Positions 1 through 9,880 are shown, counted from the stretch's first letter. The stretch is 64,000 bases of DNA from Tsuneonella flava (GCF_002870965.1 NZ_PHSO01000001.1:310001-374000); one strand, 5' to 3'. Notes: generated by a model from the letters alone, not told the origin. Made by a program: numbers and translations.

Positions 1-265
1 AGACAACCAGATAGAGCGGCGCCAGCCGAAACACGCGCCGGGTAATATACGGCGCAAATGGCTCGCTACGCCGGTCGATCAGCCCCGCGATCACAAAGCC
101 CGACAGCACGATAAACACGTCGACCGCCAGCCCGTTGCGGTCGATCACCGGCAGGTTCCACCCCATCGCCAGCGACAGGTGCCCCAGCACCACCCACCAC
201 GCCATCACCCCCCGCAACCCTTCGAGCGGGAGGATTTTGGTGTGGGAGGTATGTGCAGCGCTCAC
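1..265 (-). CDS. Acyltransferase family 3 protein (partial, N-terminal part)
   Basis: Only the first 88 codons lie in the window; the gene runs off the left edge. It reads from a GTG at 265, 28 bases after the gatB stop codon, so it is probably the last gene of the gat cluster or starts a new unit. The residues LEGLRGVMAWWVVLGH, VDVFIVLSGF and RRVFRLAPLY are the usual opening of membrane acyltransferases of the OafA/YrhL family, which O-acylate surface polysaccharides or lipids; the His of the LGH motif is the expected catalytic residue. The first two hydrophobic segments are visible. The acceptor substrate cannot be told from this fragment. The GTG is the only start in frame that leaves the conserved LRG motif about 17 residues in, as is usual for the family. 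Confidence 0.8.
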   Translation of the reverse strand, partial: MSAAHTSHTKILPLEGLRGVMAWWVVLGHLSLAMGWNLPVIDRNGLAVDVFIVLSGFVIAGLIDRRSEPFAPYITRRVFRLAPLYLVV

Positions 266-293
266 GGGCGATCTGTCAGACGCTGCAAGCGCG

Positions 294-1790
294 TCAGCCC
301 AGCTTGTCCTTCAAAATCTGATTGACCACTGCCGGATTGCCCTTGCCCTGCAGCGCCTTCATCGTCTGGCCAACGAAGAAGCCGAACAGCTTGTCCTTAC
401 CGCCGCGGTATTCCTCAACCTTGTCGGCATTGTTAGCCAAAACTTCGTCGATCACGCTTTCGATCGCGCCGGTATCGCTGAGCTGCTTCAGCCCTTCGGT
501 TTCGGCAATCTCGGTCGGTTCGCGACCGGTTTTGAGTACGATTTCGTAGATTTCCTTGGCCTGCCCGCCGCTGATTTCGCCTGCATCCTGCATTTTCAGG
601 ATCGCGGCACTGGCGGCGGCGGTGTTGTTCTCAACCTTCGCCTCATCACCCAGAGCGTTGAGCACGCCCGGCGCGACCGAAAGCGTCCAGTTGGCAACCT
701 GCGTCGCAACGTCCTTGTCACCTTTGCCCAGCGCGCTGGCGGTGGCGGAAAGCACGTCTTCGAACCGGCGAAACCCTTCCACTTCGGCGGTGAGCTGCGT
801 GGCGTTGTATTCGCTCAGCCCCAGCTCTTCGACATAACGGCGCTTCTTCGCGTCGGGCAGTTCGGGCAGGCTTTCGCGGCATTCGACCAGAAAATCGTCG
901 TCCAGGTCCAGCGGCAGCAGATCGGGATCGGGGAAGTAGCGGTAATCGTGCGCGTCTTCCTTGCTCCGCATCGACCGGGTTTCGTTGCGGTCCGGGTCGT
1001 AGAGGCGCGTTTCCTGCACCACTTTCCCGCCATCTTCGATCAGATCGACCTGACGGCGCGCCTCCTGCTCGATCACCGCCATCACGAAGCGGACCGAGTT
1101 GACGTTCTTGGTTTCGGTGCGGGTGCCGAATTCATCGCCCGGCTTGCGGACCGATACGTTCACGTCGGCGCGCATCGAACCCTGTTCCATGTTGCCGTCG
1201 CACGAACCGACATAGCGCAGGATCGAACGCAGCTTGCGGACATAGGCACCTGCCTCGGCCGGGGAGCGCATGTCGGGCTTGGAAACGATTTCCATCAGCG
1301 CCACGCCGCTGCGGTTGAGATCGACGTAGGACATGGTCGGGTGCTGATCGTGCATCAGCTTGCCTGCATCCTGTTCCACATGGATACGCTCGATCCCGAT
1401 GCGCTTGTCCGCCGGGATACCCGCCTTCTCGTCCGCTTCGATCAGCAGCGAGCCTTCGCCTACCAGCGGATGATAGAGTTGGCTGATCTGATAACCCTGC
1501 GGCAAATCGGCGTAGAAGTAGTTCTTGCGGTCGAACCGGCTCCACTTGTTGATCTGCGCTTCGATGGCCATCCCGGTACGCACTGCCTGACGGATGCATT
1601 CGCGGTTGGGCACCGGCAGCATTCCCGGCATCGCCGCATCGACAAGGCTGACCTGCGCGTTCGGTTCCGCCCCGAATTCGGTGCTGGCGCCGGAAAACAG
1701 CTTGGCGTTGGAAGTAACCTGCGCGTGAACTTCCAGGCCGATCACGACCTCCCATTCGCCGGTTACACCCTGAATGCGGTAGCTACTCAT
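294..1790 (-). CDS. gatB: Asp-tRNA(Asn)/Glu-tRNA(Gln) amidotransferase subunit B
   Basis: A 498-residue full-length GatB. It is the kinase and transamidase subunit of the GatCAB complex, which phosphorylates Glu-tRNA(Gln) (or Asp-tRNA(Asn)) and amidates it with ammonia delivered from GatA; the complex stands in for a missing glutaminyl- or asparaginyl-tRNA synthetase. The N-terminal cradle domain begins with [12 protein letters not shown], continues with the HxDLNRSG-type region and ends in a helical YqeY-like tail (about residues 350-498) that grips the tRNA. The start ATG overlaps by 8 bases the stop of a 46-residue ORF upstream, and gatA and gatC lie further upstream in the same direction, so one transcript is likely. 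No missing parts or frameshifts are seen. Confidence 0.97.
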   Translation of the reverse strand: MSSYRIQGVTGEWEVVIGLEVHAQVTSNAKLFSGASTEFGAEPNAQVSLVDAAMPGMLPVPNRECIRQAVRTGMAIEAQINKWSRFDRKNYFYADLPQGYQISQLYHPLVGEGSLLIEADEKAGIPADKRIGIERIHVEQDAGKLMHDQHPTMSYVDLNRSGVALMEIVSKPDMRSPAEAGAYVRKLRSILRYVGSCDGNMEQGSMRADVNVSVRKPGDEFGTRTETKNVNSVRFVMAVIEQEARRQVDLIEDGGKVVQETRLYDPDRNETRSMRSKEDAHDYRYFPDPDLLPLDLDDDFLVECRESLPELPDAKKRRYVEELGLSEYNATQLTAEVEGFRRFEDVLSATASALGKGDKDVATQVANWTLSVAPGVLNALGDEAKVENNTAAASAAILKMQDAGEISGGQAKEIYEIVLKTGREPTEIAETEGLKQLSDTGAIESVIDEVLANNADKVEEYRGGKDKLFGFFVGQTMKALQGKGNPAVVNQILKDKLG

Positions 1791-1923
1791 CGTCGATCAA
1801 CTTTCCATTCTTGTCGAAGCGCGCTTCGCCATGCGCCACCCGGCGGGCCAGAACGGCCGGCACCAGATAGAGCGTAATCATCACCGCAATGCCTGCGATT
1901 ACCTCGATTAGACCGATGTTCAC
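1783..1923 (-). CDS. Small single-span membrane peptide between gatA and gatB
   Basis: A 46-codon ORF. It starts with GTG at 1923, whose last two bases belong to the TGA stop of gatA, and it ends in TAG at 1783 inside the first codons of gatB. It therefore overlaps both neighbours and fills the only gap between two subunits of one complex. The product has one hydrophobic span (about residues 3-25, [20 protein letters not shown]) followed by a charged tail, [22 protein letters not shown] do not recognise a named family. The tight coupling, membrane-like composition and clean charged tail argue for a real gene; a role beside GatCAB is speculation. An alternative start is the GTG one codon upstream. 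Confidence 0.6.
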   Translation of the reverse strand: MNIGLIEVIAGIAVMITLYLVPAVLARRVAHGEARFDKNGKLIDDE

Positions 1924-3404
1924 CACCACTTCTCCGGCCGAGCGGTGAACCCGGCGCGCTGTTCGATAGCGAGACCTGCGTTGAGCACGCCTTGTTCGTC
2001 AAACGCCTTGCCGATCAATTGCAGGCCGAGCGGCAGACCATCCTTGTTCAGCCCGGCGGGAACGCTCATCGCAGGCAGGCCCGCGAGCGAAGCGGGCACT
2101 GCGAACACATCGTTGAGGTACATCGCCAGCGGATCGTCGGACTTATCCCCCAGCGGGAAGCTGGCAGTGGGCGTCGTGGGTGCAAGGATCACGTCGCAGT
2201 GCTCGAACGCCGCCTTGAAATCCTGCGAGATCAGTGTGCGAACGCGCTGCGCCTGATTGTAATAGGCATCGTAGAACCCGGCGCTGAGTACATATGTGCC
2301 GATCATGATCCGCCGTTTGACTTCGTCGCCAAATCCGGCCGCGCGGGTGGCGGCATACATTTCCTGCAAATTGGCCCCTTCGGGCAAATCGCGCAGGCCG
2401 TAACGCACCCCGTCGTACCGCGCGAGATTGCTCGATGCCTCGGCAGGCGCGACGATGTAATAGGCAGGCAGCGCGTATTTGGTGTGCGGCAGGCTCACCT
2501 CAACGATTTCCGCCCCCGCGTCGCGCAACCAGGCAATGCCGTTGTCCCACGATTCCAGAATATCGGGGTCGGTCCCTTCCATCCGGTATTCCTTGGGAAT
2601 GCCCACCCGGTGCCCGCTCATGTCCGCATCCAGACCATCGGTCCATTCGGGCACTGTCAGGTTCAGCGAAGTCGAATCCTTCGGATCGAACCCGGCCATC
2701 GCCTCCAGCATGATCGCACAATCGGTGACATCGCGTGCCATCGGCCCCGCCTGATCCAGACTGCTGGCGAAGGCCACGATGCCCCAGCGGCTGCAACGGC
2801 CATAGGTCGGCTTGATCCCGGTGATCCCGGTGAAGGCAGCGGGCTGGCGGATCGAGCCGCCGGTATCGGTGCCGGTCGCCGCCGGACAAAGGCGCGCGGC
2901 CACTGCCGCCGAACTGCCGCCCGATGAACCGCCCGGCGCCAGCCCGGCATTGCTACCCTGCTTGCGCCAGGGTGAGATCACATTGCCGAAATAGCTGGTT
3001 TCATTGCTCGACCCCATCGCGAACTGATCGAGGTTGAGCTTGCCCAGCATCCCCGCCCCGGCCTTCCATAAATTGGCCGAAACGGTGCTTTCATACTGAG
3101 GAATGAACCCTTCGAGGATATGGCTGGCAGCGGTGGTCTGCACACCTTGCGTGGCGAACAGATCCTTCATCCCGATCGGAACACCGGCCATCTTGCCCAG
3201 CGTTTCACCCTTGGCGCGGGCAGCGTCCACTGCCTCCGCCGCCTCCAGCGCCTTTTCCGGGGTGGCGACGATGAATGCGTTCAGCGCATCCTGCGCGGCG
3301 GCGACATTGGCGTTGAACGCCTCTGCCACTTCGCGGGCGGAAAACGTACCGGCAGCAACCCCATCGCGGATCGCCTTTACGCCAAGATCAGTCAGGTCGG
3401 TCAT
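1920..3404 (-). CDS. gatA: Asp-tRNA(Asn)/Glu-tRNA(Gln) amidotransferase subunit A
   Basis: GatA, 494 residues, the glutaminase of GatCAB: it hydrolyses glutamine and channels ammonia to GatB. It is an amidase-signature enzyme. The Ser-cisSer-Lys triad can be read as Lys80 in GMKDLF, the serines near 160 in PGGSSGGSS, and Ser184 in [11 protein letters not shown]. The open frame extends 63 codons further upstream, but that stretch is unlike GatA; the ATG at 3404 gives [14 protein letters not shown], the expected N-terminus. gatC lies 106 bases upstream and a small membrane peptide gene overlaps the stop codon. Length and motifs are normal for the family. Confidence 0.97.
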   Translation of the reverse strand: MTDLTDLGVKAIRDGVAAGTFSAREVAEAFNANVAAAQDALNAFIVATPEKALEAAEAVDAARAKGETLGKMAGVPIGMKDLFATQGVQTTAASHILEGFIPQYESTVSANLWKAGAGMLGKLNLDQFAMGSSNETSYFGNVISPWRKQGSNAGLAPGGSSGGSSAAVAARLCPAATGTDTGGSIRQPAAFTGITGIKPTYGRCSRWGIVAFASSLDQAGPMARDVTDCAIMLEAMAGFDPKDSTSLNLTVPEWTDGLDADMSGHRVGIPKEYRMEGTDPDILESWDNGIAWLRDAGAEIVEVSLPHTKYALPAYYIVAPAEASSNLARYDGVRYGLRDLPEGANLQEMYAATRAAGFGDEVKRRIMIGTYVLSAGFYDAYYNQAQRVRTLISQDFKAAFEHCDVILAPTTPTASFPLGDKSDDPLAMYLNDVFAVPASLAGLPAMSVPAGLNKDGLPLGLQLIGKAFDEQGVLNAGLAIEQRAGFTARPEKWW

Positions 3405-3510
3405 ACTGTAAATGTCCCTGCGAAGAAGAGCGCGGAATGCCGCGCGGGCTTCGCCAGATTGATTGCGATCCCCGCCCGTGCGGAGAAAAGCGAACGGTTG
3501 CCCCGGCGGT

Positions 3511-3813
3511 TCATTCGATGACCTTGGGCACCCCGAAGAACCCGTGCTCAGCAGCGGGCGCATTGGCCAGCACTTTATCCCGAATGCCGCCACCGGTCAG
3601 CGGATCGGCATCGACGACATCGTCACGCAACCGTTGATGATTGGGGATGACCGCGGTCATCGGTTCGACACCGCTGGTATCGACTTCCCCCAATTGCTCC
3701 ACCCAGGCGAGGATGCCGTTGAATTCGGGGACCATACGGTCAAGCGCAGCGTCATCCATCTGGATGCGCGCGAGGCTGGCGATCTTCGCCACGGTTTCTC
3801 TGTCGACGGACAT
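3511..3813 (-). CDS. gatC: Asp-tRNA(Asn)/Glu-tRNA(Gln) amidotransferase subunit C
   Basis: GatC, 100 residues, the small belt-like subunit that wraps around the GatA-GatB interface and stabilises the complex. [17 protein letters not shown] at the start, the central [16 protein letters not shown] and the late [13 protein letters not shown] segment are typical of the family. An in-frame extension of 12 codons upstream exists, but ATG 3813 gives the conserved N-terminus. It is followed by gatA after 106 bases in which nothing else is seen, and preceded 41 bases upstream by the DUF4153 gene, so it may share that gene's transcript. Confidence 0.95.
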   Translation of the reverse strand: MSVDRETVAKIASLARIQMDDAALDRMVPEFNGILAWVEQLGEVDTSGVEPMTAVIPNHQRLRDDVVDADPLTGGGIRDKVLANAPAAEHGFFGVPKVIE

Positions 3814-3854
3814 GACTCTGCCGTTAGCCGCGAGCGCGCGGCGCTTCAAGCGGG

Positions 3855-5567
3855 TCAGTCGTCATCCAGTGGGCGATCGAGCGGTTTTCCGTCGACGAAA
3901 ATGTAACGCTTCTCGATTGTGCGAATTTCAACCTTGCTGTCCGGCCCGCTGACCGATGGGTATTCCTTCGCCAATGCATCGCTCGGCGTGTCCGCTTCGG
4001 GCAAGGTAACTTCCGCAAATGACCTACCTTGCACGATGGCGACATGGCGTTTCCCGTCGCGTGGTGCGCGGGTTTCAATCGCAATGCAGGCTTCGTTACA
4101 TACCCACCGGTTATCTCTGATATACTCGCGAACAAGCTTTTCCAGTTTTGGATCAGATGGTTGCAATCTAATGAGGAAATCGGTCACTTCCGCCGGTGTC
4201 ATCGTGCGATAGGGGCGCGTTTTCTGCGCCTGCGCCTCTTTGGCGAATTTGGCGGTATCGCCTTCGCCCTGCGCCAGCCTGGCCAGAGCGCGGCGCCCGG
4301 CGTCGCCAAAATCCCACCGCAGCGCGGCATAGTCGAACCTGTCAGGGCTGACTTTGCCGCTTTCCAGCCGGGCGATCTGGCTGCGCGCGGAAATCGCCCC
4401 GAAATCGAGAATCGGCAAAGCAAGAAACAGCGCAACCACGCAGATCGCCGCCGCCAGATGAATGTTCGATTCGCGGATGCGCGCCATCCAGCCGCCTGAC
4501 TGCGCTTTGCCGCGCCACCCGCGCAGCACCGCGACCAGCCATGCAAGGCCGTAAGCACAGGCCACGCCAATCGCCACCAGCCCCCACAGCCGCTCTGGAC
4601 TGAGGCCATATTGCGCCACCCGCGTGCCCAGCGATACCGCTGCGAACACCGTCAGCGGCAGGATACTGAGCGCCAGCACCAGCCCGGCAATCCGCAGCAC
4701 GCGATTGTGGCTGGCATCGACATCCGAATCGCGCACGATGGCATTGGCCAGCACCCATGCCCCGGCGGCGCAAGTCAGCAGGATCGGCGTAGCGCTACGT
4801 GTCGCTTCCCACAGCACATCCGGCCCCGAAACGATCATCGCCAGCAGGAACAGCGCCAGCCCCAGTGCCATCGGCACCGCGAGGATCGACAGCACGACCA
4901 TCACCACCCGCTGCAACGTGCCGAGGATTTTCAATTCGTTCCGCAGAACACCCAGCGCCGCGCCGAACGCAGCGCCGCTCCATATCCAGCCGAACCAGTC
5001 CTTGTTCATCAGATCGCGCAGGAAATCGATTTTCAGCAGATGGAACAGCGCCGCCATCAGCGCCAGCATCAGCCATGCGGCACCCATGAACGCCAGCGCG
5101 CCCGCACCGCTGATCGCGTCGCTCCATGCCGACTCGTGCAGTGTGCGATAAGGCGTGGCAAAGCGGGTGCGGTGGAACCCCGCCTGATACATCGGCAGAG
5201 CCAGACCGGTGGCGATCACCCCGGCGAAGAAGCCATATTCGGGATCCGCAATACTATCGCCGCCGCCGACCGCCCGCCATGCAAGCCCCGCCATCACTAC
5301 GCCTGCGCCCAGCGCAAATGCCAGCGCGCCTTTCCACCGGTCACGCTCGACCAGAAAAGCGAACGAGATCGACCCGAAGAACAGGAACGCGGCCAGCGCC
5401 GCGCGCCAGCCCACTTTCACATACGGCCCAGCCCCTCCGCCGGAAAAATGGATCGCCAGCCCGGCAGCGGCGAGCACGGCACCGAGCAACCACGGGCGCA
5501 AGGTCCATTCGCTGTGCGATTCGTCAGAGGTATCGTTCGGTTGCCGTGCCGTTTCGTGATCGTTCAT
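3855..5567 (-). CDS. DUF4153 domain-containing membrane protein
   Basis: A 570-residue polytopic membrane protein with a short charged N-terminus, about ten hydrophobic segments up to roughly residue 390, and a soluble C-terminal region of about 180 residues. The layout and segments such as [19 protein letters not shown] match DUF4153 proteins, which are common in alphaproteobacteria and have no settled function. The soluble region contains two cysteines ([12 protein letters not shown]) that could form a disulfide if periplasmic. It lies 41 bases upstream of gatC in the same direction. A role in tRNA amidation is not implied by this; co-transcription may be incidental. Confidence 0.8.
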   Translation of the reverse strand: MNDHETARQPNDTSDESHSEWTLRPWLLGAVLAAAGLAIHFSGGGAGPYVKVGWRAALAAFLFFGSISFAFLVERDRWKGALAFALGAGVVMAGLAWRAVGGGDSIADPEYGFFAGVIATGLALPMYQAGFHRTRFATPYRTLHESAWSDAISGAGALAFMGAAWLMLALMAALFHLLKIDFLRDLMNKDWFGWIWSGAAFGAALGVLRNELKILGTLQRVVMVVLSILAVPMALGLALFLLAMIVSGPDVLWEATRSATPILLTCAAGAWVLANAIVRDSDVDASHNRVLRIAGLVLALSILPLTVFAAVSLGTRVAQYGLSPERLWGLVAIGVACAYGLAWLVAVLRGWRGKAQSGGWMARIRESNIHLAAAICVVALFLALPILDFGAISARSQIARLESGKVSPDRFDYAALRWDFGDAGRRALARLAQGEGDTAKFAKEAQAQKTRPYRTMTPAEVTDFLIRLQPSDPKLEKLVREYIRDNRWVCNEACIAIETRAPRDGKRHVAIVQGRSFAEVTLPEADTPSDALAKEYPSVSGPDSKVEIRTIEKRYIFVDGKPLDRPLDDD

Positions 5568-5650
5568 ATGCCTCTCCGCCCCTGCAATACTCTCGCATTA
5601 TTGTTGAGGAGTAGCACGATCTGACGCGGCGCACCTGAAGAAAAGCGGGG

Positions 5651-5676
5651 CGCCGGATCAAGTCCGGCGTGACGAT
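5651..5676. repeat. Short palindromic REP-like repeat (copy 1)
   Basis: The palindrome GCCGGATCAAGTCCGGC, flanked by GTGACGAT, lies between the FKBP gene and the DUF4153 gene. The same unit recurs in opposite orientation at 52951-52978. It has no coding content and looks like a small dispersed REP element. Confidence 0.65.
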
Positions 5677-5719
5677 TTGGGGAAGCGGAAGTGAAGCAGG
5701 CATCTGCCTCACTCTCCCC

Positions 5720-5747
5720 GTCACCCCGGCCCCTGAGCCGGGGTCCA
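5720..5747. repeat. GC-rich inverted repeat
   Basis: ACCCCGGC and GCCGGGGT are separated by six bases. The same arms appear in the hairpin behind clpX at 42086-42107, so this is probably a recurrent palindrome of the genome rather than a site specific to this gene pair. Confidence 0.5.
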
Positions 5748-5792
5748 GCCACCTCCGTTGCAACCGTTCCCGCAACTTCGCCAGACACACGA

Positions 5793-5839
5793 AAGGGCAG
5801 CGTTCGCAATCGCCGTTCGCGACCCAAACGCTGCCCTTA
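5793..5839 (-). terminator. Hairpin terminator behind the FKBP gene
   Basis: AAGGGCAGCGTT and AACGCTGCCCTT form a 12-bp stem around a loop of about 22 bases. On the minus strand the stem is followed by TTTCGTG. It starts 22 bases past the stop of the FKBP gene, as expected for an intrinsic terminator with a long loop. Confidence 0.65.
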
Positions 5840-5861
5840 CGGCAATCTCAGAAAGGCTGGA

Positions 5862-6434
5862 TTATTGCGGGCCGCCAGCACCCGGTGCAGCGCCGCCCTG
5901 ACCCTGCATCTGCATTTGCATCATCTGCTGGATCGCCTGAACACGGCGTTCGAAATCGGCGCGGGCCATGATTTCGCTGACCTTGATATCGAATACCAGA
6001 TCGGCGTTGGGCGGGATCGGCGCGCCGGGGGGCGGCGTGGCGCCATATGCCTTGTCAGCAGGAATATGCAGCACATAGTGGCCGCCCTTCTGCATTTTCA
6101 TCAGCCCTTCGCGGAAACCGGGGATTGTTTCCCCTTCGCCCAGAGTCATCGGGGTGCCTTCAGGGAAAATGCCTTTCGCCACCGGCGGCAGGGGCTGCGA
6201 CCGGTCGAATTCCTTACCATCGGCCAGCTTGCCGACATATTCGACGAACACGACATCTTCCGCAGTGGGGGTCGGCCCGCTGCCCGCTGTCAGCGTGTCA
6301 ATCGAAACACCCTTGGGCGTGGCGAGCCAGGCAATGCCTGCCGCGATCAGCACGACAACGATCACACCCAGCCAGAGCTTGGTGAGCGAACCCTTGGCAA
6401 TGGGTTGCAGCGGAACGCGGGTGATTTCAGTCAT
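5862..6434 (-). CDS. Membrane-anchored FKBP-type peptidyl-prolyl isomerase
   Basis: 190 residues. A basic N-terminus is followed by one membrane span (about 20-38), then a single FKBP domain (about 55-155) with VFVEYVGKLADGKEFD, the PFxLG-equivalent MTLGEGETIPGFREGLMKM and YGATPPPGAPIPPNADLVFDI. The last 30 residues are Met/Gln/Gly-rich and probably disordered. It should act as a proline isomerase and folding helper on the periplasmic face of the inner membrane. ATG 6434 is chosen because the 32 upstream codons in frame are not FKBP-like. It lies behind rpsU in the same direction, with a GC-rich hairpin in between. Confidence 0.9.
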   Translation of the reverse strand: MTEITRVPLQPIAKGSLTKLWLGVIVVVLIAAGIAWLATPKGVSIDTLTAGSGPTPTAEDVVFVEYVGKLADGKEFDRSQPLPPVAKGIFPEGTPMTLGEGETIPGFREGLMKMQKGGHYVLHIPADKAYGATPPPGAPIPPNADLVFDIKVSEIMARADFERRVQAIQQMMQMQMQGQGGAAPGAGGPQ

Positions 6435-6530
6435 GGCAGACGTATTCCTGATACTGTGTGCCGGGAATCCGGCCTGATGCGAAACCCCACACGTCGATGC
6501 CGAACGGATAAAACCGAGCGAATACGACAA

Positions 6531-6555
6531 GGGGCGCAGATTGCTCCGCGCCCCG
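6531..6555 (-). terminator. Possible terminator behind rpsU
   Basis: GGGGCGC and GCGCCCC pair around a loop of about 10 bases, 55 bases beyond the rpsU stop. The following T content is poor, so it could also be a processing or pausing hairpin. Confidence 0.4.
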
Positions 6556-6609
6556 ATGCCTTATCGTTGCCGTGGGTTCAAGACAATTGGGCCGCTGGCC
6601 CGCGTTGTC

Positions 6610-6816
6610 TTACTTGATCCCGTCGCGTTCCATCCGCTTGCGCTCCATCTTGCGGGCGCGGCGGACAGCGGCAGCCTTTTCACGGGCGCGCTTTTCGCTA
6701 GGCTTTTCGTAGTGGCGACGCAGCTTCATTTCGCGATACACACCTTCCCGCTGCAGCTTCTTCTTGAGCGCGCGGAGAGCCTGGTCGACATTGTTATCGC
6801 GAACGATGATCTGCAT
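6610..6816 (-). CDS. rpsU: 30S ribosomal protein S21
   Basis: 68 residues beginning [20 protein letters not shown] and ending in a highly basic tail ([18 protein letters not shown]), typical of alphaproteobacterial bS21. The protein sits on the 30S platform near the 3' end of 16S rRNA and aids translation initiation. The open frame extends 84 codons further upstream, but the ATG at 6816 gives the conserved start. The gene is divergent from crcB, with about 200 bases between them that hold no other gene. Confidence 0.97.
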   Translation of the reverse strand: MQIIVRDNNVDQALRALKKKLQREGVYREMKLRRHYEKPSEKRAREKAAAVRRARKMERKRMERDGIK

Positions 6817-7012
6817 AAATCGAATACACCTCACAGCAAATGACGTGGAACCCGCGAACGGCGCGGGCAAACGCCTTTGAATTTCAACGAAAAACGCCCC
6901 GCATCCGTTCCCGGAGCGGTTCGAACAGGGGCGCCTGTAGCGAGAGATTCGCCATTTTGCAAGCTGCGAGGGGAGTTTGCACGCGCGCCGCAGGGCGCTA
7001 AGGGCGCGGTAC

Positions 7013-7420
7013 ATGGCTATTCCATCTCCCCTTACCGCCACGGCGTTCGTCTTTGCAGGCGGCGGCATTGGCGCAGTGCTGCGTTACCAGCTCGGCCGGT
7101 TCATGACCCACGTGCTTGGCCCCAATGTCGTGACCGCGTTCCCGTGGGCGACGCTGGCGGCCAACGTGATCGGCGGCCTGTCGATGGGGCTGCTCGCCGG
7201 ATGGCTGGCCCGCCACGGCAGCCACGGGGAAACCTGGCGGCTGTTCATCGGCGTAGGGCTGCTAGGCGGCTTCACGACATTTTCCAGCTTCAGCCTTGAA
7301 ACGATGCTGCTGATCGAACGCGGTCAGGCCACGACCGCAGCGATTTACGCCATCGTTTCGGTGCTGGCAGCACTCACCGGCCTGTATATCGGCCTGATTA
7401 CGATGCGAGTCGCCGGATGA
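7013..7420 (+). CDS. crcB: Fluoride channel CrcB/Fluc
   Basis: 135 residues with four hydrophobic helices. [15 protein letters not shown] near the start and [16 protein letters not shown] (about residues 82-97) are the signature of dimeric Fluc channels, which export toxic fluoride; the Phe and Ser/Thr residues of the second motif line the pore. The ATG at 7013 is preferred over a start 12 codons earlier because it begins just before the first helix. The stop overlaps the ATG of the next gene (ATGA). No fluoride riboswitch is recognisable upstream. Confidence 0.95.
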   Translation: MAIPSPLTATAFVFAGGGIGAVLRYQLGRFMTHVLGPNVVTAFPWATLAANVIGGLSMGLLAGWLARHGSHGETWRLFIGVGLLGGFTTFSSFSLETMLLIERGQATTAAIYAIVSVLAALTGLYIGLITMRVAG

Positions 7421-8586
7421 GCAAACCACAAAACCCAACCGACTCCAGCCCAACCGACTCCAGCGAAGTGCGCCAGTTCACTGTCGCGCCGGACGATGAC
7501 GGTGTCCGGCTCGACCGCTGGTTCAAGCGGCATTTGCCCCAAATCGGCTTCGGCACGGTCAGCCGCTGGGCCCGTACGGGTCAGGTGCGGGTCGATGGCA
7601 AGCGGGCCAAACCGGAGGACCGCCTGAGCGCGGGGCAGGTGCTGCGCGTGCCGCCGGGCGGCGATACTCCGCATCGCACCGCCAAACCGCTCAAGGAACT
7701 GACACCCGATCAGGTGGCAGAGGCCGAAGCGATGGTCATCAAGCAGACCCGCGCGGCCATCGTGCTCAACAAACCGCCCGGCCTTGCCACGCAGGGCGGC
7801 ACGAAGACTCACAACCATGTCGATGGCTTGCTCGATGCCTTTGCCGGCGATGGGGAGCCGCGTCCGCGACTGGTTCACCGGCTGGACAAGGATACCAGCG
7901 GCGTCTTGCTGGTCGCCCGTACTCCGGGCAGCGCGGCGTTCTTTTCCAAGCGGTTTTCCGGGCGCAGTGCCAAGAAAGTCTATTGGGCGCTGGTCGTCGG
8001 GCGGCCTGAACTGAGCGAAGGCATGATCGACGCACCTCTCGCCAAACAGCCGGGCACCGGCGGCGAGAAAATGCATGTCGACGAGGAAAACGGGCAACCG
8101 GCCAAGACCCGCTATCGCGTGGTCGAGCGCGCAGGGAACACAGCCGCATGGGTCGAGCTGGAACCGTTGACCGGGCGCACCCACCAGTTGCGCGCGCATA
8201 TGGCGGCCATCGGCCACCCCATCGTGGGCGATGGAAAATATGGCGGGCAAAACGCATTCCTGACCGGCAGCGTCAGTCGCAAGATGCACCTTCACGCGCG
8301 CCGACTGATTATCGACCATCCCGATGGCGGCAAGCTGGACGTGACCGCCGACTTGCCCGAACATTTCGCCGCAACGATGGAACAGATGGGTTTCGACCTG
8401 TCGCTGTCCGACGCGGCACCGACACAAGGGCCGCCCCCGCCGGGCAAGACAGAGAAGAAGCAGGCCGCGCGCCAACATGCCAAGCAGGTTCGCAAATCGC
8501 GCCCGTCCCGCCGTGGCCGTGGCGCTGCGAACAAAGTCGCCAAGGGTGATCCGGGCAAAGGGGCTGGCCGGGGCAAACGCCCGTGA
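7417..8586 (+). CDS. rluC: RluC-type 23S rRNA pseudouridine synthase
   Basis: 389 residues. An N-terminal S4-like RNA-binding domain (about 15-80, DGVRLDRWFKRHLP ... GQVRVDGKRAKPEDRL) is followed by the RluA-family catalytic domain with HRLDKDTSG, whose Asp near residue 157 is the catalytic residue, and the late GRTHQLRAHMAAIGHPIVGD motif. The C-terminal 60 residues form a very basic Lys/Arg/Gly-rich tail, probably RNA-binding. The enzyme isomerises uridines in 23S rRNA. The start codon overlaps the crcB stop by four bases. The split between RluC and other RluA members is by overall resemblance; a second paralogue lies at 37633-38577. Confidence 0.88.
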   Translation: MSKPQNPTDSSPTDSSEVRQFTVAPDDDGVRLDRWFKRHLPQIGFGTVSRWARTGQVRVDGKRAKPEDRLSAGQVLRVPPGGDTPHRTAKPLKELTPDQVAEAEAMVIKQTRAAIVLNKPPGLATQGGTKTHNHVDGLLDAFAGDGEPRPRLVHRLDKDTSGVLLVARTPGSAAFFSKRFSGRSAKKVYWALVVGRPELSEGMIDAPLAKQPGTGGEKMHVDEENGQPAKTRYRVVERAGNTAAWVELEPLTGRTHQLRAHMAAIGHPIVGDGKYGGQNAFLTGSVSRKMHLHARRLIIDHPDGGKLDVTADLPEHFAATMEQMGFDLSLSDAAPTQGPPPPGKTEKKQAARQHAKQVRKSRPSRRGRGAANKVAKGDPGKGAGRGKRP

Positions 8587-8633
8587 TCGCGCCTGTCGTC
8601 ATCGCCAGCCATCGCGCCGGGGCTAACCGATAG

Positions 8634-9233
8634 ATGCACCCTAACGCCCTGTTCCGCAGCGAAGATCGCGCTCTGTTCGAAACGCTGATCGATGAAATCG
8701 GCTTCGGCATGGTGTTCACGACCACGCCCGATGGCCCGCGCGTGGCGCATACCCCGCTGCTTTCGACCGGGGACGGCGCGGTGCAGTTCCACATCGCGCG
8801 CGGCAACGCGCTGACCCGGTATCTCGATGGCGGCACCGTGCTGGTGACGATCAACGGGCCGGATGCCTATGTCTCCCCCCGCTGGTATGCCGACCGGGGA
8901 ACTGTGCCGACATGGAACTACGTCTCGCTCGAACTCGAAGGGCGGGTGCGGCGGATGGGATCGGAAGGGCTGGAGGGGCTGCTCCACGCGCTGATCCTGC
9001 GTCACGAAGGGCGCGCAGGCGGCGAACAGTGGAAGGCCGAGGAAACCCCGCCCGACATGTGGCGTAAACTGCTGGGCGCCATCGTCGGCTTCGAACTGGA
9101 AGTGCTGGCGTGGCGGCCCACGTTCAAGCTATCGCAGAACAAGTCCGCTGCCGAGCGCGCCGCGATTGCCAGCGGGCTGGAACAACACGGCAGCCCCGCG
9201 CTGGCCCACCTGATGCGGACTCTCAGCGAATGA
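8634..9233 (+). CDS. PaiB-like FMN-binding protein
   Basis: 199 residues. MHPNALFRSEDRALFETLIDEIGFGMVFTT, the central HIARGN and YVSPRWYADRGTVPTWNYVSLELEG are the hallmarks of the PaiB family, split-barrel flavin-binding-like proteins often labelled negative transcriptional regulators after Bacillus PaiB. No helix-turn-helix is seen, so an enzymatic or flavin-linked role is as likely. Its stop codon overlaps the ATG of the HAD phosphatase gene (ATGA), and it sits in a run of plus-strand genes. Confidence 0.88.
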   Translation: MHPNALFRSEDRALFETLIDEIGFGMVFTTTPDGPRVAHTPLLSTGDGAVQFHIARGNALTRYLDGGTVLVTINGPDAYVSPRWYADRGTVPTWNYVSLELEGRVRRMGSEGLEGLLHALILRHEGRAGGEQWKAEETPPDMWRKLLGAIVGFELEVLAWRPTFKLSQNKSAAERAAIASGLEQHGSPALAHLMRTLSE

Positions 9234-9880
9234 CCCGGCTGGCAGTGTTCGATTGCGACGGCACGCTGGTCGATGGACAGGCGGCGGTGTGCGATGCGAT
9301 GGATGCGGCCTTTGCCGCTGCGGGCCTGACACTGCCCGATCGCAATCGGGTGCGCCGCATCGTCGGGCTGAGCCTGCCGCAAGCGGTGCGCGTGCTCGCC
9401 CCGGATGCGGAGGCAGACCGGCAGACAGCGGCGGTCGACGCATACAAGGCATCGTTCCGCGCCACTCGCGAACAGGGACGTCTGGAAGAACCTCTGTTCG
9501 AAGGGATCGCCGCCTTGCTTCACGCGCTGCGTGACAATGGCTGGCAACTGGCAGTGGCCACGGGCAAATCCGACCGAGGGCTGGCCGCCTGCCTTGCTGC
9601 ACATGGGATCGCAGACTTGTTCATATCGCTCCAGACTGCGGATCGACACCCCTCGAAACCACACCCCGCGATGCTGGAAGCTGCCCTGTTCGAAGCGGCG
9701 GCACAGCCGGGCGATGCCGTGATGATCGGCGACACCACCTTCGATATCGATATGGCCCGCGCCGCCGGAGTGCGCGCCATCGGCGTTGCGTGGGGATACC
9801 ATGCCCCCGCCGAACTGATCGCAGCAGGTGCCGAAGCGGTCGCCGCGACCTGTGCCGAACTGGAAGGATTGCTGCAATGA
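9230..9880 (+). CDS. HAD-superfamily phosphatase (phosphoglycolate phosphatase-like)
   Basis: 216 residues with the HAD motifs in order: DCDGTLVD (nucleophile Asp8 in VFDCDGTLVD), AVATGKSDRGL (motif II Thr), the motif III Lys in HPSKPHP, and VMIGDTTFDIDMARAAGV (motif IV acidic pair). A helical cap (about 20-85) makes it a subfamily IA enzyme like Gph or beta-phosphoglucomutase. Substrate is probably a small phosphate ester; not further resolved. Start ATG 9230 overlaps the upstream stop; the downstream gene also begins within its last four bases. Confidence 0.92.
   Translation: MTRLAVFDCDGTLVDGQAAVCDAMDAAFAAAGLTLPDRNRVRRIVGLSLPQAVRVLAPDAEADRQTAAVDAYKASFRATREQGRLEEPLFEGIAALLHALRDNGWQLAVATGKSDRGLAACLAAHGIADLFISLQTADRHPSKPHPAMLEAALFEAAAQPGDAVMIGDTTFDIDMARAAGVRAIGVAWGYHAPAELIAAGAEAVAATCAELEGLLQ

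Noticed and set aside
135-1877. 580-codon plus-strand open frame opposite gatB
   Set aside because: Shadow of gatB; no domain and no ribosome-binding site.
6843-7012. Fluoride riboswitch ahead of crcB
   Set aside because: The conserved pseudoknot pattern of the crcB motif could not be found in this interval.
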